Positions 22,852 to 23,833 of a stretch of 23,833 bases of DNA are shown in pieces. The DNA is taken from assembly GCA_002405915.1 (NCBI GenBank), contig DHMS01000036.1, positions 1 through 23,833 on the forward strand, in the 5' to 3' direction. The translations under genes and the position numbers were made by a program. Numbering within the stretch: the stretch's first letter is position 1; each line of letters starts with the position of its first letter. The stretch comes from Christensenella sp. UBA4636. Lineage in GTDB: Bacteria; Bacillota; Clostridia; Christensenellales; Borkfalkiaceae. Below the pieces are notes generated by a model. That model did no database searches. It worked only from the letters and a program-made list of their open reading frames with translations, and was not told where the DNA came from.

Positions 22852-22880
22852 AATATACCATATTATACAAGAATTTGCAA
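22852..22880 (-). promoter_or_regulatory. Promoter of the structured RNA
   Basis: On the minus strand TTGCAA (22880-22875), 17-bp spacer ending TGG (extended -10), TATATT (22857-22852). Position +1 at 22845 is the G opening the 14-bp stem. Confidence 0.65.
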
Positions 22881-23123
22881 TATTTTTTCATAGCTAAAAG
22901 TTGATTTTAAGGAAAGTTAAAAATAAATTGTTTCGAAATAAGATTGTGAGTAATAAAAAATGAATATCAACGTTGTTGTTTTTATAGACAAGAAAAAAGT
23001 TCTACGTTTATTGCAGAGCTTTGAAACGATAATTGTGAGTTGAGAATAGTGTTTAATATTATTATACGTAAAACGTTGGTTAGGAGTGGCTTGCTTACGG
23101 CGAAATTATTTTTTACTTTGTTA
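22881..23123. other. AT-rich intergenic stretch
   Basis: No credible gene. A 27-codon frame begins with ATG at 22961 but has no ribosome site. I see no strong hairpin or repeat in it. Confidence 0.6.
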
Positions 23124-23152
23124 TTGACTTTTGTTTGCTTTTCAAGTATAAT
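23124..23152 (+). promoter_or_regulatory. Promoter of the last gene
   Basis: TTGACT (23124-23129), 17-bp spacer, TATAAT (23147-23152); about 100 nt upstream of the ATG at 23261. Confidence 0.75.
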
Positions 23153-23260
23153 TAAAACGAAACTTGATTGCGATATTTTTTTGAGCGGCATTCTTGTGAA
23201 AACGTTTGCTTGACAAAAAGGCAAGGCGGGTTTTAGTGAAATTTTATATGAGGGTTGAAA

Positions 23261-23539
23261 ATGAAAACGATAGCTGAAAAAAGCGGAAAGGGCATAGTAA
23301 GCTGGGTTGTGTGTTCTTTGGGTTGTTTGATTTTATCTGTAATGCTAATAAGAGTAGCAACGACCGCACCGAATAATCAAAAATATGTGCCGATTATAGG
23401 GGCTTTGATATTTCTTGTCTTTTTTGTTTTGTTTCTGTATTTTATCGTGAGTGAAGCGTACCGCCCCGTGGAATTGGTAAAATATGACGAAGATAACGGT
23501 AAGTTGTTGGTTTTTCTAAAAGAAAGTGGAACGAATTAA
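23261..23539 (+). CDS. Small two-TM membrane protein, 5' part of a frame-broken gene
   Basis: The 92-residue reading frame starts at ATG 23261, preceded by GAGGG; a TTG at 23255 is in frame. It has two hydrophobic segments (about 12-30 and 43-63) and then RPVELVKYDEDNGKLLVFLKE, which looks like the first strands of a small beta domain and then stops at TAA 23537. The next frame carries on directly as VTDVVDVEF and so on, as if the domain were cut. The architecture, two helices plus a small beta domain, recalls bacterial PH-like proteins; that is inference. Confidence 0.72.
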   Translation: MKTIAEKSGKGIVSWVVCSLGCLILSVMLIRVATTAPNNQKYVPIIGALIFLVFFVLFLYFIVSEAYRPVELVKYDEDNGKLLVFLKESGTN

Positions 23540-23541
23540 CC

Positions 23542-23718
23542 GTGACTGATGTCGTAGACGTTGAATTTGCGAGAAGCCATGGTAGAAGCAGCGGCGATTA
23601 TAGTTGGGGAACGCTTCTTATAAAGACGGCAACCGAAAAATATACCGTATATAACGTTAAAGACGTTGCAGAAGTGTGGTCAAACCTCAAACATATTTGC
23701 GGAAAATTTGATAGTTAA
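23542..23718 (+). pseudogene. 3' part of the frame-broken membrane protein gene
   Basis: From GTG 23542 the frame shifted by one base encodes 58 residues: VTDVVDVEFARSHG..., DYSWGTLLIKT, EKYTVYNVKDVAEVWSNL. The strand pattern and the closing helix complete the beta domain begun upstream. The frame is also open backwards through the upstream stop region (reading ...NELTVTDV). One missing base near 23525-23540 would restore a single protein of about 152 residues. Sequencing error, real mutation or frameshifting cannot be told apart here. No ribosome site supports independent translation. Confidence 0.65.
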
Positions 23719-23734
23719 CAGAACAAAAAAATAC

Positions 23735-23833
23735 GGGGCTGTCGCGTTAAGCGGCAGCCTTTAAACAAAAAAAGAACACTCGACCGAGGAAAAGGGTTGA
23801 GTGTTCTTCGCTTTTATGGTATAATTTTCTTGA
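23735..23833. repeat. Terminal inverted repeat, right copy (99 bp)
   Basis: Exact reverse complement of 1-99. In this orientation it reads hairpin GGCTGTCGC...GCGGCAGCC, hairpin AGAACACTC...GAGTGTTCT, then an outward promoter TTGAGT (23797-23802), 17-bp spacer ending TGG, TATAAT (23820-23825). It begins 17 bp after the last stop codon, just as the left copy begins 7 bp after the GH2 stop. Confidence 0.95.

Noticed and set aside
22961..23044. 27-codon frame starting at an ATG (MNINVVVFIDKKK...)
   Set aside because: No ribosome site or recognisable features; likely chance.
22982..23224. Minus-strand open frame of 80 codons
   Set aside because: Low-complexity AT-rich translation, no ribosome site, and it overlaps the promoter of the last gene.
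1..23833. The whole window as a mobile element or linear replicon with 99-bp terminal repeats
   Set aside because: No transposase, integrase, relaxase or replication gene is present, the content is mostly ordinary chromosomal genes, and 99 bp is a typical assembler overlap.

Overview
The window looks like an ordinary chromosomal stretch from an uncultured, moderately low-GC Gram-positive bacterium, most likely a gut-type Clostridia lineage (Bacillota). Reasons: AGGAGG-type ribosome binding sites, sigma-A promoters with 17-bp spacers, strong hairpin terminators, and genes typical of that group (DegV, CNNM/HlyC-type CBS protein, patatin, family-Ic aspartate aminotransferase, split-barrel flavoprotein). 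The lineage is an inference from composition and gene content; no marker gene here fixes it. The two ends are a perfect 99-bp inverted repeat, which more likely marks a repeat boundary in an assembly than the termini of a mobile element.

Layout. 106-4155 (minus): a three-gene operon for a membrane-anchored propeller-like protein, an MFS transporter and a cytosolic GH2 glycosidase. 4365-6572 (plus): a 10-TM metal exporter (ArsP_2-like) and an aminotransferase. 6777-7679: DegV. 7788-8276 (minus): a DUF2726 protein. 8715-11528: a large single-span surface protein. 11644-12708: alanine racemase. 12962-15249 (minus): patatin phospholipase and a CNNM/CorC protein. 15548-17923: a 3-TM protein, a SecB-like chaperone and a 6-TM protein, interleaved with MITE-like repeats. 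18019-18599: a divergent pair of small HTH regulators. 18740-20251 (minus): a membrane-anchored HExxH protein. 20561-20648: tRNA-Ser(GGA), followed by two copies of a tRNA-tail-derived repeat. 21106-22617 (minus): a flavin-reductase-like protein and a 2-TM zinc-ribbon protein preceded by a structured RNA. 23261-23718: a small membrane protein whose reading frame appears broken.

No complete new defence or mobile system is visible. The most interesting signals are in non-coding DNA: (i) a rod-like RNA of about 190 nt (22845 to 22655, minus) with its own promoter, whose predicted +1 is the first base of its closing stem, and a UUCG-capped terminator, so a 6S-like RNA or an attenuator; (ii) two arrays of five different hairpins joined by the invariant heptamer TCGATAT, each inside a MITE-like element; (iii) a tandem repeat built from inverted pieces of the tRNA-Ser 3' end; (iv) two genes whose promoters predict leaderless mRNAs with the A of ATG at +1; (v) several operator-like palindromes lying inside or near promoters.
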